This document shows positions 35,156-48,400 of a stretch of 64,000 nucleotides of DNA, piece after piece; position 1 is the first letter of the stretch; every line of letters begins with the position of its first letter. Where the stretch lies: assembly GCF_003073045.1 (NCBI RefSeq), contig NC_037590.1:20363708-20427707 (forward strand), in the 5' to 3' direction. The DNA is from Pomacea canaliculata. Taxonomy: Eukaryota; Mollusca; Gastropoda; Architaenioglossa; Ampullariidae. The notes below the pieces were generated by a model, which was given only the letters and a program-made list of their open reading frames with translations, made no database searches and was not told the DNA's origin. Position numbers and translations under genes: made by a program.

Positions 35156-36303
35156 GTTCCATAAAACTTCACATCGTTCTCCTTTCTGCTGTATAGATGT
35201 TTTAAGGCTTATTCGCACGTTTCTGTCATTAAGTTTCAAATTAAAAAATTGAAGTTTAACTCTCTTGTGTACGTGTATATTTGCATTTGGAATGTTTGGT
35301 TTAATTTCAACAATTGCAATTGTGGATTAATTAAATTGTATTGTATTTGGAATGAACATTCGTTGGAAAATTTTCTGAACTTTTTAGAAAGTCTGTGTTA
35401 ATTACAAATTGTGCATAAACATCATTGTTATATTTCTGATTTTTTTTTAACAAAGGGACCTTGAAACGTGTTAATACTCGAATTGTTAAGTCAAAAATCG
35501 AAAAAAGTGACAAAAAAATTGTCCACTCCATTTATTTGGATTTATATTTATTGTGTATATATTCTTTTGTTTTATGTACATTTAGCTACCTAACATATGT
35601 AGACTTTTTGTCGTCTGCTATTTTACTGTTATATTAGACTGATATCTGACATCTTTTAGTTAAATTTGATGTTGTATAGTGTATTTTGCTCCTCTAATTT
35701 TTATTTATTTTTTTTATTTATCTATGTTTAAAAGATTCTTTTTTTTCTTTTAGTTAGCTTACGTAGAGTTTTTGTTTTAAGAGGTTTTGCTGTCTAACGT
35801 CCATTTTGTTGCTATATTAGACTTATCATAATGTGTTGCTGCGTATATAATTCATCTTGCAATGTTTCTTAAACAAGCAAAGATTTGATCAAAAACATCT
35901 TTATGTGAGGATTCTTGCAAATACAGATCATTATTTCATTGTAACACGAAGCAAGGCGTACTCTACTTATCCAAAAAATATAAATAAGCCTTCCATATAT
36001 ATCAAGAGAAAAATCTAAAGCAAAAAGCAATAAAAATGAGAAGATGAAATGTTAAAAATGTGTTAAATATATGAAATTATCATAAGTACTTCTGTACAGG
36101 ACCATTGTCTTCTACTTTGACTTCAGCACTCATAGTAAAGGGGACTCTTTAAGTACCTTGGGAAATATTTTGATTACTGATTCTTTAGCTATTTGTTGTT
36201 TCAAACTTAATGATATCCAGTTTCAGTATCAAAAATAAACATTCTACTCTTTGTGGCTCTTCGTTAACCTGAATGTTATGTGGTAAGTTAAATGGGGAAG
36301 TAA
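35156..36303 (+). repeat. 3' flank of P450-D, homologous to that of P450-C
   Basis: Second copy of 25123-26270. It includes ATTAAA at 35240-35245 with GT-rich sequence after it, and continues without the 960 bp segment into the upstream block of P450-E. Sequence from about 36305 to 37050 is homologous to the region upstream of P450-D. Confidence 0.8.
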
Positions 36304-36797
36304 TGGGGAAAGATCCCTTCAACTTGGTTTTAACTCATAAAAGATTATTCAAGCGATGACGATAAAATAATATGATGTTTAAATTCCAAGTAAATGGTTC
36401 AAAGCCTCTACATCGAATGTATATTTAGAAAAAAAAAAGATTTTGCATTAGAGGGCTGAGTGCTGGTGCACCCGAAATGTGCTAAAACTATTTGAAGATA
36501 AAAGAGTGAACTCGACATAAAAGATTGCTTACATTCTCTTGGAGAATGTGACAAGAAAAACTGTTGTACATCGTGAAAGTCGAGTGCCACACGTCCGACC
36601 TTGGTAGCAGAGATATGCTTCAGTCAAAAATGTCAAATGTTTCCTGTTCTTATAATACACAACAATTCAGACCCTAAGGAAAGATGAAATGTTTAAAAAA
36701 GTTACTCCTTTGCGGACAAGATACCCAAAAAAATATCGCATACTCCAGTTTGCTTTATCTCCAGCTAATCGTTTGAGGGGAAAAGAGCATGCGGCTC

Positions 36798-37049
36798 GTG
36801 GCTGCTCGCCACCATGACCTGTGTCAACATGCCTTTCCCCTTATAATGATGTACTCACAGTACCCGACTATCACATCAATGCTTTTACACCCTTCGGTCG
36901 CAAACGAGAGCATACCCTCGCCCTGTTCTATCACACCACAATATACGACGTCTGCTGGCTGCATATATTAAACATCAGACAACGCCTTAGAAAGTACTGG
37001 AAATTCTTGAACAACTATCGTCGGCAGACTGTATTTCAACTCTAGCGAG
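36798..37049 (+). promoter_or_regulatory. Putative promoter region of P450-E
   Basis: Has GTGGCTGCTCGCCAC at 36798-36812 followed by ATGACCT, as in P450-D. The TATA segment of B is again missing (GGTCGCAAACGAGAGCATAC). It keeps an ACAATATACG stretch also present in B but lost in D. Confidence 0.5.
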
Positions 37050-40000
37050 ATGGAGTTACTGTTCGGGGTGGACTTGCCGATATACTTGCTCTTGCTTTTC
37101 ATTGCAGTCTTCCTGCTTTATCTGTAAGTTAACTCTCTCTAATTTAGGAAACATTTTCTTTGCTTGTATTTACTGAGGTCACGAACAATGACTCCGGATA
37201 AACAATAATGTCCTGACCATGTCCGTGCGTCGTTCACAATCGTGAGACAAACTGCAAGAAAACTGAGTTTCCCCCATTTTGAAGTTGACTTCACTGTCTC
37301 GCTACTGGCGTCTCTCCTTCTTGTTGGTTTAGCTTTGGTGTTAAGTAATGTCACGATGCCATGTTACCTCAGGTTAAAGTGCACTCTTTCGTAGTGTCAG
37401 AATGCTTAGTAGCACCGATAGGTTGTTTGTAAATACGTCTGTGAAGTAAATGTCGGGAAAGTCAACTGGTCACTTTAAATAATCTCTCGAACTAAGAAAC
37501 TAGAAGTGCATGTAAACTTCTTGTAGACAGCAAGGCCCTGTCTCAGCGCACTAGAACTTTCTTTTTACAATAGCGCAAATAGTCACGATTCTCTTCATGT
37601 TTTCTTACATACATTTTTTTAATCGCCGTGCTTTTAATATGATGTATCTCCCTTAGTTCAAAAATGTTTTAATTAATAATCAGAGAGTCTCTTTTTGAAA
37701 TCTTCAGTATAAACAGGATATTCACTTTTTCATTTACGGCGGTCGTTAAGCTATGGGACTTGGTCTTTTGGAATATGGAAGTCTCTTGGAGTGGATGGAC
37801 CAGCACCTCTGCCTTTCTTTGGACACCAGTGGGAGATAAAGAAAAAGGTATTTGGAGTTTTATGTTTATTTCTTTATTCCAGTCTTTTTTACTCGCAAAT
37901 ATAATTTTCTCCGGGATATTCCATGATTTACATATTGCTAAATGTAATTATTGTTCAAGAACGCTTGCTTCTTCTTCGGAATTAATGATACGTACGTTAA
38001 CTACTTTTCAGGGATATGAAAACAGCATTCGGAAATGGTCACAGACTTACGGTCGCACATATGGGTATGTTATAAGGGTTCTTCCACTTGCATCACATTC
38101 TTAACACTTTCAAAAGCCTACATCAGTGTTAAAATATTATAACTGTCGTGGATCGCCCCCAGCGTTGCTAGATGCACGCTCGCCACCGCTCACACACCCG
38201 GCACGAACACACACCCACTCGTGTAACCAGAGGCTGGACACGACAGACCTAACGAACCTCTAATAAACGTAAACCACAACAAAGATAAAATAATAATATG
38301 TTTATTTTTATAGCGCTTTTTCCCATCATAAAAGGTGGGCTCAAAGCGCTTTACTAAAAGGAAAACAAACAAACAAAAAATACACAGACATAATCAGAAG
38401 GGATGTTGGCCTCAAAACAACTGTAGAATCACGGTATGTGTGTTACCTTCGCTTATCAGTTTAGAGATGATAGACAAAGGCAACGCTGTCAAACTGCATG
38501 ATAACCACTTCTAATAATGATGAACAGTAGAAATGGTAACTTTATAGTAGATAAAATTTGAAAAAAAAAGAAAAAAAAAACAAGCACACACACAAGAAAA
38601 CAGAACTACCCCACGCCCAAGATATTAGTAAGGGAGATAATAAAAAAAAAAAAAACACAGACGCTGCAGAACAGAAATGTCTGAGTTCTCACCCTTAATG
38701 TCCTAAGGCCTACAGTTAGCTCTAAAACACTTTGTATTCTGTTTACACTGTCTACTTCAGTTTTTGTGATCTTGCTCGAAGCTCTTCTGCTTTCCACCAC
38801 TGTACTTTCCGTCCGACGTACACGGACCCTCTGCTGGTCACATCCTTAAATCAACAAATATGGTATTCTCTAATGCTGTCCCACTCTTGGACTAGTAGAT
38901 CATATTTTAACTCTAGTACAGCCCGCTAATCAAGGCCTTCACGCACAAGCTGAACAAGCAAAAATATTACAAAATCGCCAACAAATCACGAACTCGCCCA
39001 CGCGGCTTAATTGTGAGTGTCCGGCGGTCATCAGCTCACATGAATAACACCGGAAGCCCACTCCCGTCTCAAACTGCTACCGGTGGTCACTACTGGCTAC
39101 CAGTACCTAGCTACCAGTTCACCCCTAGCTTGCTGGTCACTCCTGGCTGCTGAGCAAAACACTGTACACAGTTTATCGCCGCCTTCCAAACCACCCGCTC
39201 CACTCAGCGTCTTTTCGCGATAAAACTGTGAACAAGGTTGAGAGGGGCAATGAACAGTGAGCTCCCTTTGGTACAACAAGCAGCAGACAGCACTCAAGCA
39301 GACGACGCGTGACGTAACATGGGCGTGAGGTCAGGCGTTGCTACAGTCAGCGAAAAAAAGGGCCTTGACTTTCCCCTCGAACTGGGTAAAAATAGCCTGG
39401 AATATGACGTCAAACGTCGTCTGCTGTAAGCGGCCTTCCTATTACGGTTGCGTCCCATGCGCTGAGAGAAACGCAGGTACAGTTACATGTCGGACACGCG
39501 ACAATACTTTATCCCTAAAATAAGTACAAATTATTCTGATCAGAATGCTTTAAAGTTCAGCTTCATTTTCAATTTACCTTCTTTGAGTGCTCTTTTCTAA
39601 TATCATACAATGTGATTTTTTAAAAAAGAATTTACTGTGGACGTCGGCCATTGCTGGTGACCACTGACCTTGACATCTTAAAGGAAGTGCTCGTTAAAGA
39701 TTTCAACAGATTTGCAGACAGATTTGTAAGTTTTCTACAAAGTGTTATACTGAGTTGCATTGTTACGAAGTAATTTAAAGTGCATAATTTAAAACACATT
39801 CAGGCAGCAACGTTTCATAGGAAAGCTAGTCTTATTTTATTTGACAACTTTTTAGCTTGCCACCTAATTTGTCGAAATAAAATATCGAATGTTTAGTTGA
39901 AAGGTACTCAGAGAGGTAATATATTTTCCCCTTAGGTATTGGATTTTATTTAATACATACAACTTCAAATATAAAAATGTGAAGAGCTCATTTAGCAATA

Positions 40001-43000
40001 GTCTGTTAACTTTCATTCATTAATAACCCTATCAATAAAAGGATAATTTAAAAATAATTAATGATCCAATTTCTATTAGTTTGCATTACATTGTCACCGG
40101 AAAAGACCTGAAAAATACAAAGAGTAAACAGGGAATAAACGGAAAGCGTGTCATAAGTCTGCAGACAAAGACAAGCAGGCCTACTGGTTAATTCGCTACA
40201 AGTACTATTGACAACGATGTTGGTTGGTGTCAGGGAAAATGTTCGATTTTCGTGCACGGTTATTGGATGGATGGAGGGTAGATTGCGGAAGGAAAGGGAA
40301 ATAGTTCCAGTGCTTTGAAAGAATAAAACTAACTAAAACACAGGTGCAATATGTGGTTTTTCTCGTGAAATAAATAGAAAAGGCTGTTATCAGACGAAAA
40401 GTGGAGTAGTCTCGTTTAGAACTTGTGGAAAAAGGAGCAAATAAGAACATTAATTGCATTAGTATACAAATAAAAACACTTTTCCCTAATCATGGCGTCC
40501 CACTCGATCTTTGCGACGTAAAACCATATTACATGGATATGTTTAATAATTATGCATCTTGACTACTAGTGCAAACACATTGCTGTCGTTTGCCAAAGCA
40601 GCTTATGAGATCTACTTACTTTATTTAAAAACAAACAAACAAATATATAATATAAGGATAATAGGAAACCATAGATTTAAAGATTTGGATGACATTTGTG
40701 AAAGCTTACAAATGCACAACGAGATCCTTTTTGTTTCCTGGAAAATTGCACAGCGGGGTGAGTTGCGTTTTAGAAGTCTTGACTGTCTTAGAAAATAAGT
40801 GTAAATCCCACGAATGATAGTATCCAACTCTTTTCTGTCTTTCTTCTTTGTGACTAAAGAGATTTTAACTTCTAGGACAAGTTTGAACTGTTTCCAAAAG
40901 AACTTCGACCTAACCTTTTCATTATTGGAGGCGCAGACTGGAAAAGGGTTAGAACCCTATTGACGCCTACATTTAGCTCAGGCAAACTGAAACTGGTGAG
41001 TGCATTGTTTGTTCATTTCACTATAAATGAAATACTGTTTACTTTTAAATAGTTCAATGACTGTTCTTTTATGTGAAAATTGTTTGGTCGTCATGTAACC
41101 TTAACCTGTGTTTACTAGCAAACAGCTTACAGTCGTCTAAACCAGTGGTTCTCAAAGTGTGCTCCGCGGACCACTAGTGGTTCCTGGGCATAATAAGTCT
41201 GGTGGTCCGCGGCTGCAGTTGTCATATGTAAGCAAAGTGATGTTTAAAGTGATGCATTCCTCGCATTACCATTTCAATTACAAATAACGAGGTACATAGT
41301 TTTATGTCAACTTATTACTATACTACTGTCACAAAAGGACATTTAGTTTTGAATTGTAATGAAACTAATGCGGCAATTTAAATTTGAAATTCATAGTACA
41401 GAGTGACTTTTAGGCCTTGGTGGTCCGCCATAGTTTTTACTTAAGTAAAGTGGTCCGCGGTCCAAAATACTTTGAGAACCTCTGGTCTAAACATTACTCA
41501 AAAATACATGATTTTAAAAAAATTACATCGGCCTATGCAATGCGTCTATACTGTCACAGATGGAGAACCATATCGACAGGTGTTGTATCAATCTCACTGA
41601 AAATCTTCAGGAGGCCATTAGGAAAGGGGAAAGAATTGATGCCAAAAAGTAAGGTTAAATTACCTTTAATTGATATTTTTCTTCTGTTACTTCATCTCCT
41701 TTTCTCATCTTGCATCATAAAGAGCGATTGACTATTCAGACGTGTCTCTTTTGTAGTAGATGGAGACTTCTGCACCTTTTATCAAGGCCTATTTTCCTCA
41801 TTATCATTTTTTCAACGTCATAGCACTTACCCTGTTATTAACTGGCTAATTGGGTTACATGCTCTGCCGAAGGACTTGTTTGTGAATACCTATTTTTATT
41901 CTCAAGATATATGATTAGAAACATAACTATACACAAAAGAGGTCAAACTTGTGAGGTCTAGTTTGTACAAAGATACCCTATTTAGTATATGATCCTAGAT
42001 AATGTTACTTTTTCCTGCGTTTTCTCGTCAGCAGCCTTCCATTAGTCGTGAGTAACTTACAAAACTTAAACAAATCCTCGTAAAACCTTGATCACTAGGT
42101 TGTTAATCAAGCAGGCTCAACCAGGTTCGACATATTTGTTTACCAGATACTTTGGAGGCTACACCCTGGATGTGATATCGAGCACAGCGTTTGGAATTCA
42201 AGTCAATTCACAGAAAGACCTCAACGACCCCTTCGTCAAGGATGTGGCCAGTGTTATGCACGAAGCCGCCAGTTTTGATGGATTGTTAACAGTTCTCGCA
42301 GGTAAAAGATTTCTAATTCCTTTTGCATGATTGTTCCTACACCTGTGTACTCATATGTTGAACAAACAGCTAACGAAGAAAGTTCCATTTATTTGTTTCA
42401 GCTTCGGTTCAGTTTCTTGTTCCAGTGATAAAGTTCCTGGCGATCTATTTATTTCCACTAACGCGATGGAATTCGTTATTGAAAAACGTCAATCGCATAA
42501 TAAATGAAAGAAAACAAGAAAAATCAAGAAATGTAAGTACAATGAAGCAAAATTTGTAAGTAAATAGTCACAACGATTAGAAGCTTGCAAGACATCGTTA
42601 AGCAGACCAAGGGGAAAATGCTGATAGGATTGTATTCCCCTCACCAGGTAAAGAAGACAGAAACATGCATGGCTCTTGATGGTCAAATTCTGTGCAAAGT
42701 TAAAAACTAAAGTTCTGGCATAGCGAACTATCGGCCATATCTTCTGTAGAGATATAACATGTCGGGAAGGTCCAATCAACTATGCTATCATGAGAGCGCG
42801 AAGAAATGGAGGCACAATACTAGGGGAATAGTAGGGAGAGGAATCAAAACTGGACACACTGGCCTTTTTAACCCACGGGTGTTTAAGAACACAAAATCAA
42901 TACACATTTGCACGTACGCATCTTTTAAAGAAAAATGTTAAGAAATTTTATTATTTGCAATTTTATATGTATTACAGGCACACACCGACTTCCTTCAAAT

Positions 43001-45432
43001 GATTGTGAGTTATGAGGATCCCGAAGGCTTCGCAAAAGGGCAAATGAAGTGTAAGTATTTTTCAGTAGGGTGTCTATTATTCATTTGGGAGCTGAAGAGG
43101 GTTAGGCCTCTAGGGTCTTAATGTGGAACCTTACAAATCTTGATGCAGACCCTAATTTGTATGGCCTTCCCCACTTAATTAACTTATTTAATGTGTTCAA
43201 GCAATGGACTAATAGACTGCCTAATTTACAGTACGTTTTCCTATGTCCTCCTGGTCAGATAGTTGAAAACAGTTTAAAGTTACGCTTACTGTAAAATACA
43301 ATTTCGTTCATTAAAATGTAGACAATTCGAAGTAAACGTATGCCTGTTTTAGTTCATTATTCATTAGAATATTTCCTTATACTGTTATACTTGACATTAC
43401 ATTAGACAAAAACGAAAGATTTCTTACTATGTTCACATTGATTATACTGATGAGGTTTGTCTTTGGTAACAGCCTTGTCTCGGACTGAGGTCATTGCTCA
43501 AGCTATGCTCTTTTTCGTTGCTGGATATGACACAACATCCACCGCCCTTCAGTTCCTGGCCTATAACCTGGCTTGTTGTCCAGAAGCACAAGAGAAGGTT
43601 GTACAGGAAATCCAAAACCTAATTGGAGATGTGAGTGTTACTGCTGACAAACAGATACTAGTCACTATCAGAAAAGTCCATGGATTTTCTCATTTTCGTT
43701 TACCCGAAAAAAAGTACAAGCAATTCTAAGAAAGAAACAAAGGTAAAATAAAAACCACTCATAGTAATGGTAGAAAAACAGTTTAAACCTGATCTTTTTT
43801 TGTCTAATCTCTTTTTTCTCTGTTTTCAGGGCAAACCTACGTACGAGGGTGTGGCAAAGCTGAAATATTTAGACAGCGTCGTGCAGGAAACACTGAGGAT
43901 GTTCCCTCCTCTAAACACGTAAAATATGTTCTTTGTCTTAATGGATTAAATATAATTTTTTAAATATAATTTGTTTTAAATGCAGTTTGTCTGACTTGTT
44001 TTAACTCACAGTGCAAAGAAATTAACCACGAGCTTTCTAAATTCAATGTACAACTGTTTGTGAACCTTTCAGAGTTAACAGAATGGCGTCAGAAGAGGTG
44101 ACTATTAAAGGAGTCACTATTCCTAAGGGAGCTGGTGTCTGCGTTCCTATTGCAAATGTGATGAGGGACCCAGAATATTTCCCTGACCCTGACGTGTTTA
44201 AACCCGATAGGTAAGCGAACAGATCTGGCAATGTATGTGGTCACAAACTCTACAGATTTACACACATTTTTCTTATAGACACTGTAGAGTTTAATCATGA
44301 ATAGTGTGCACAGCATTGAAATTAGGAGTTAAGTTTGTTGTAAGCGTCAGAAGAAACGATATTTTGTTTTATTTAAAGACGTAAAAATAAATTCTAGCTG
44401 CCTCTGTTGTAGTCTCAGAAGAATATCCCGTGTGCCGCAAGAGATTTAATTCGGTTCCCATAATTTCTTGGTTACAGGCGTTTTACCTCATCGTCACACC
44501 CACACTTTTTCTAACACGAAAGCTATGCGCGCACGCTCTTCGCCTCTCTTACCACCACACACCATCATCACAGAGATACAGACGTTTGTACTTTATATGT
44601 TTATAAATCTCTCTTCCTGTTCGCTTAGGTTCATTGAAGGCGCTGATGGATTCGTGAACCCTTTCTCTAACCTGGTCTTCGGGTTCGGACCTCGCCAGTG
44701 TATCGGCATGCGTCTGGCGCTGCTGCAGATCAAGATGGCCATGGTGCACGTGTTCCGGAAGGTCAGATTTATCAAAACAGATGACTTGAAGGTAACGTGC
44801 ATGTCAGTCAATTTTCAAAACTAATGGCTCTTTAATCGGGATATAGAAATGAACAAACAGAAAAAAATAATAATAAAGAATGATATCCCACTTTAATGAG
44901 GAAAAACGTTTTTACAAGTGTGTGTAATAAATAAAGCTAAAGTTCCAGTTTGATGTGGGACTATTGGCTACAGCTGTTCCAGAGAGGAAAAGAATCATAA
45001 TAGAGAAATCTCACACTGTTCACCAATGTAACACAATCAACTTAAACAACACACCTATCTATTCATGCATACACAAACCGTTTAACCCCATTCCAATTAA
45101 AACTACAAAAACGTCTCATCAAACCATGAATACATACAGAAAAAGAACTAGTATCTATCCATACCTACATAAACTGATATCCATCCTAAACTAAACAAAC
45201 ATGAGTGTAGTGTGTATCATTAAGTTCATTCTGTCTGCTATAAAGATAAAATGTCAATACGTGTGTTCTGTAGCATATGATCATGTGATATACTACCACC
45301 CGTCATTTACCATTTAAATTGAAAACATTCAAACGTCTTCAGGAAACACCTGCAAGGAAGCCAGGATCGTTTCTGAGTATTGTGGAGAAGCCGCTCTTCA
45401 TTTCGGCGGTACTGAGAGAAACCGCCACCTAA
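37050..45432 (+). CDS. Cytochrome P450, CYP3-clan type (P450-E)
   Basis: Paired with P450-D. Exons: 37050-37123, 37751-37847, 38012-38064, 39629-39725, 40876-40995, 41560-41648, 42147-42301, 42402-42532, 42978-43050, 43473-43630, 43830-43918, 44073-44210, 44629-44791, 45343-45432; 1527 nt, 508 residues. Motifs: anchor, WKRVR, VAGYDTTS, ETLR, FKPDRF and [10 protein letters not shown] with Cys449. The stop falls six codons earlier than in C and D (the frame ends ...RETAT), so the tail with KTR is lost; this is downstream of all catalytic elements. The exon 4 acceptor has the same weak TTTTTTAAAAAAG form as in D. The ATTAAA shared by C and D is not conserved; an AATAAA lies at 45657-45662. Intron 5 contains a recent hAT element. 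Confidence 0.93.
38179..38625 (-). mobile_element. SINE-like insertion in intron 3 of P450-E
   Basis: This sequence is present in E and absent at the equivalent point of D, where GATGCACGCTCG runs directly into ATTAGTAAGGG. Read on the minus strand, 38294-38362 is a SINE-type tail: AAAGCGCTTTGAGCCCACC, then AAAAAGCGCTATAAAAAT, then an ATTATT-rich end. A similar tail is at about 56836-56900. The limits are given by the D/E comparison; I cannot exclude a deletion in D instead. Confidence 0.5.
41143..41484. mobile_element. Non-autonomous hAT transposon (342 bp) in intron 5 of P450-E
   Basis: Ends are CAGTGGTTCTCAAAGTGTG on the left and TACTTTGAGAACCTCTG on the right, the classical hAT terminal inverted repeats. 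A perfect 8 bp target duplication GTCTAAAC flanks it (41135-41142 and 41485-41492). Sub-terminal GGTCCGCGG motifs occur at both ends. There is no transposase. The same intron of P450-D has the unoccupied site near 31230 (GTCTAAATAATACTCAAA), so the insertion came after D and E duplicated. Confidence 0.93.
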
Positions 45433-48400
45433 AGCCGAGAGCAACATCACATCTTTCTCCTTTCTGCAGTATTGAGTTTTTCACGATTCGCACGTTGCTG
45501 TTGTAAGCTGCGAAATCAAAATAACAGTGTCACTCTCTTGTGTACGTGTATATGCGTTTGGCATATTTATATAAAACTTTAGTCTATTATAGTACATGAC
45601 AATATATTCACTAATAGTACACATGCTTTTTTCATTTGTGATTGCAAGTGTGGATTAATAAAATTGTATTGTGTTGTATTTGGAATGCACATTTGTTCTA
45701 AAAGTTTGTGAACTTATTAGAAAGTATGTAATTACAAATTCTGCTTAAACAGCAGGGTCATATTTCTGCCTAGGATAGGGGTTTAAAGTGAGTAGCAATT
45801 GTATGGGTGTTTGGGATGTAACTATACACTGTTTATTGCTAATGTGAGCCCCAAACAAAGAAACATTTCTTTCTTTTATAAACAGAAGTAGACCATAAAG
45901 ATGCATTGTACTGTGTATTCATTCATTGTTGTGACTTTTACGTTTGGAGTAGGATTATTATATTGAACAAGCAGCTAGAGATGTCTAAAAACACATAATA
46001 GGATAAAACTCATACACAAAGTAAATCAATAAAACTTCAAGTGCAAAGATTATGATATGCTTTGAAATTGTTTTAAAATATAAATTTCATACAAAGCGTA
46101 CATCTGGTCAGCAAACAAGTCTTCAATATGCCCATGAAGAACTGATAGTAAGTGGGCATCTGCAATGATTCCACAATGTGCACAGTTTGTTTGAATACAA
46201 AATACTTAACTTGAATGATAAAGGAAAAAATAAACATAATGGAGAATATTCTTTCTTGCTCTTAAGAAATATAGAAATCCCAAAGAGTGTTTTAAAATAT
46301 TTTTAACTAGCCAGGGTAGCTGGATTTAACTCAGGTTGATTGCTGCTGCTCTTTCAACCCTGATTTTATGGTTCACTTTTGATTTCATCCCTTTGTTTGA
46401 GTTAAGCTTATTCCTGCCATTTTACTCCTTATGTTCGTTTGCTAATTTGACAGGTTGACAGCATTGTTCAGCAATAAAACAATGCTTCAAATGAAACCAC
46501 CATGCAACTCAGGCCCTTTTTTTCTTCCCTTCCCAATTTTTGTTCTACTCTTTTATAAGATATTCTCTTAAATTACGTTGGAGAAATTTGTGCAGCACAG
46601 TAAATGTAAATTTCTTGTGCATAGTATTTTGTCATCAGTATCATCTTAGAATGGATAAAATAAATATAAAAAATACACATGCTTTGGGACAATGTACATC
46701 AACAATAGTCCACGGAAATACTCCTGCTAAATTTAGTGAGGATTAGATAAATAGTGATTTGCACAAATTTAAGTTGCCTTCCCTCAGAAGCACACACATC
46801 CTCTCTTTGCTATATTTGAGATGATAATGCTGCCCAAGACATGCAATGTGTAGTCTGAATTATAAGGTCAGTTTATTTTTTACAGATGTTAAATAATACC
46901 ATAAAAATAATGGGGCACAGTCAACTAAATGATCCGTTACAATATAGTTTATGTTTTAGTTCAAAGTTTGGAATATCTTTCTGTCTGTTTTGAAACTGCT
47001 CGACCAACTTCAAAATATCCTAAATGACTATGTTCTGCAGCTGTATTAATACTGCAGTTATAAAAGTTATCATACTCATGATGCAAAAATTCTTTATAGC
47101 ATTACTAAATGAATTGTTCTGCACTTTCAATTATTACTAAGCATTATTTGACCATTAAGTTGAATAAAATCATTATTATGCATTTATTTTACATTTTTTG
47201 CTGTAGACAGGACTAGAGACAAAACAACAGCCACAAATACAACAAGGTCTTTGGGGGTTCTTTTTTTTGCTTTTTATTACTGAAATTTGAGTCTGTCACA
47301 AAAATGAAATAACCATTTGAAAGGTACATGATCAGCTAGAGTCAAAATAGAGCTTTTCAAAATATGACTTGTATCTACGTACAAATGCTCTGAGAGTGGT
47401 AAACATTTTAAGAAGCTTCATTCATGCCAAATCAATCTGAACCACCTCAACAGTTTTAAAAAATAACCCATAAATTTGCTAAAACTACATTTGTCAAGTC
47501 AATACCCATAGCCTCAATCTATTCAGATCAAATTATTTCCTGTGTAATGCTAATAAAAAAAACATGTAACAATAAAATTTGAGTATGAATACATTTGACC
47601 AATTAAATGCTTCACTTAAACTGTGTATTGATAGTCACAAGTTCACTAATTTGAACATGGAGATTAAGTTCATAAAAAAGCATGCATAGACCAGGGAAAA
47701 GACATAATAATGGAAAACTACTTTCCAAAGATTAAGGAAAAGGTGATGTTCACTTCACCTTGTGAACAGTTTTAAGAACTTTATTTTCACTGTCACAACT
47801 ATGGTGACAATTGCACCATACATGCACACACAGACTTTAAGATTTTGATCCAAGTCAAACTGGCTGATCTGTCAGCAAAAGGAAAATTGTGCCAACAATC
47901 AAAATCATTAAGTAGTTGACTCATTGGAGTCCGTCACTTCGAACCTACCCTTTCCAAAACACACTTCAATTGGCCTGACATCTCAAGGGAGACAACCATG
48001 CTACACCGTTATAAAACTTAAGCTTTTGTCTTTTTCTACCTTTACAATAAAATGTTCCCTTGCACCTCTAAAATAATTCAATTAGACATCTATTTCGTTT
48101 TCATACTTTCTAAACTTGCCTAATTACATGTCTAACAGTTCTTTTATGAATTACTTTTAAAAATGTTAACTAGAAATCCTTATTCATATATGGTGTTTAT
48201 AAAAACTAAACCCTCTTGTTACCATGGATATTAAAGTAATGCTTGTATTAATTTATAAGGGGTCACTCTATATTACGCATTAAAAATTAAACTTTATCAT
48301 GGTCAGTGTTCAAGCATAACAGAAACCAAAATTCTCTTATTCTCTTTATATCTATGACAGAGCGAGCGCTCACATACCTTACATTCAAGTTACAGAGCAA

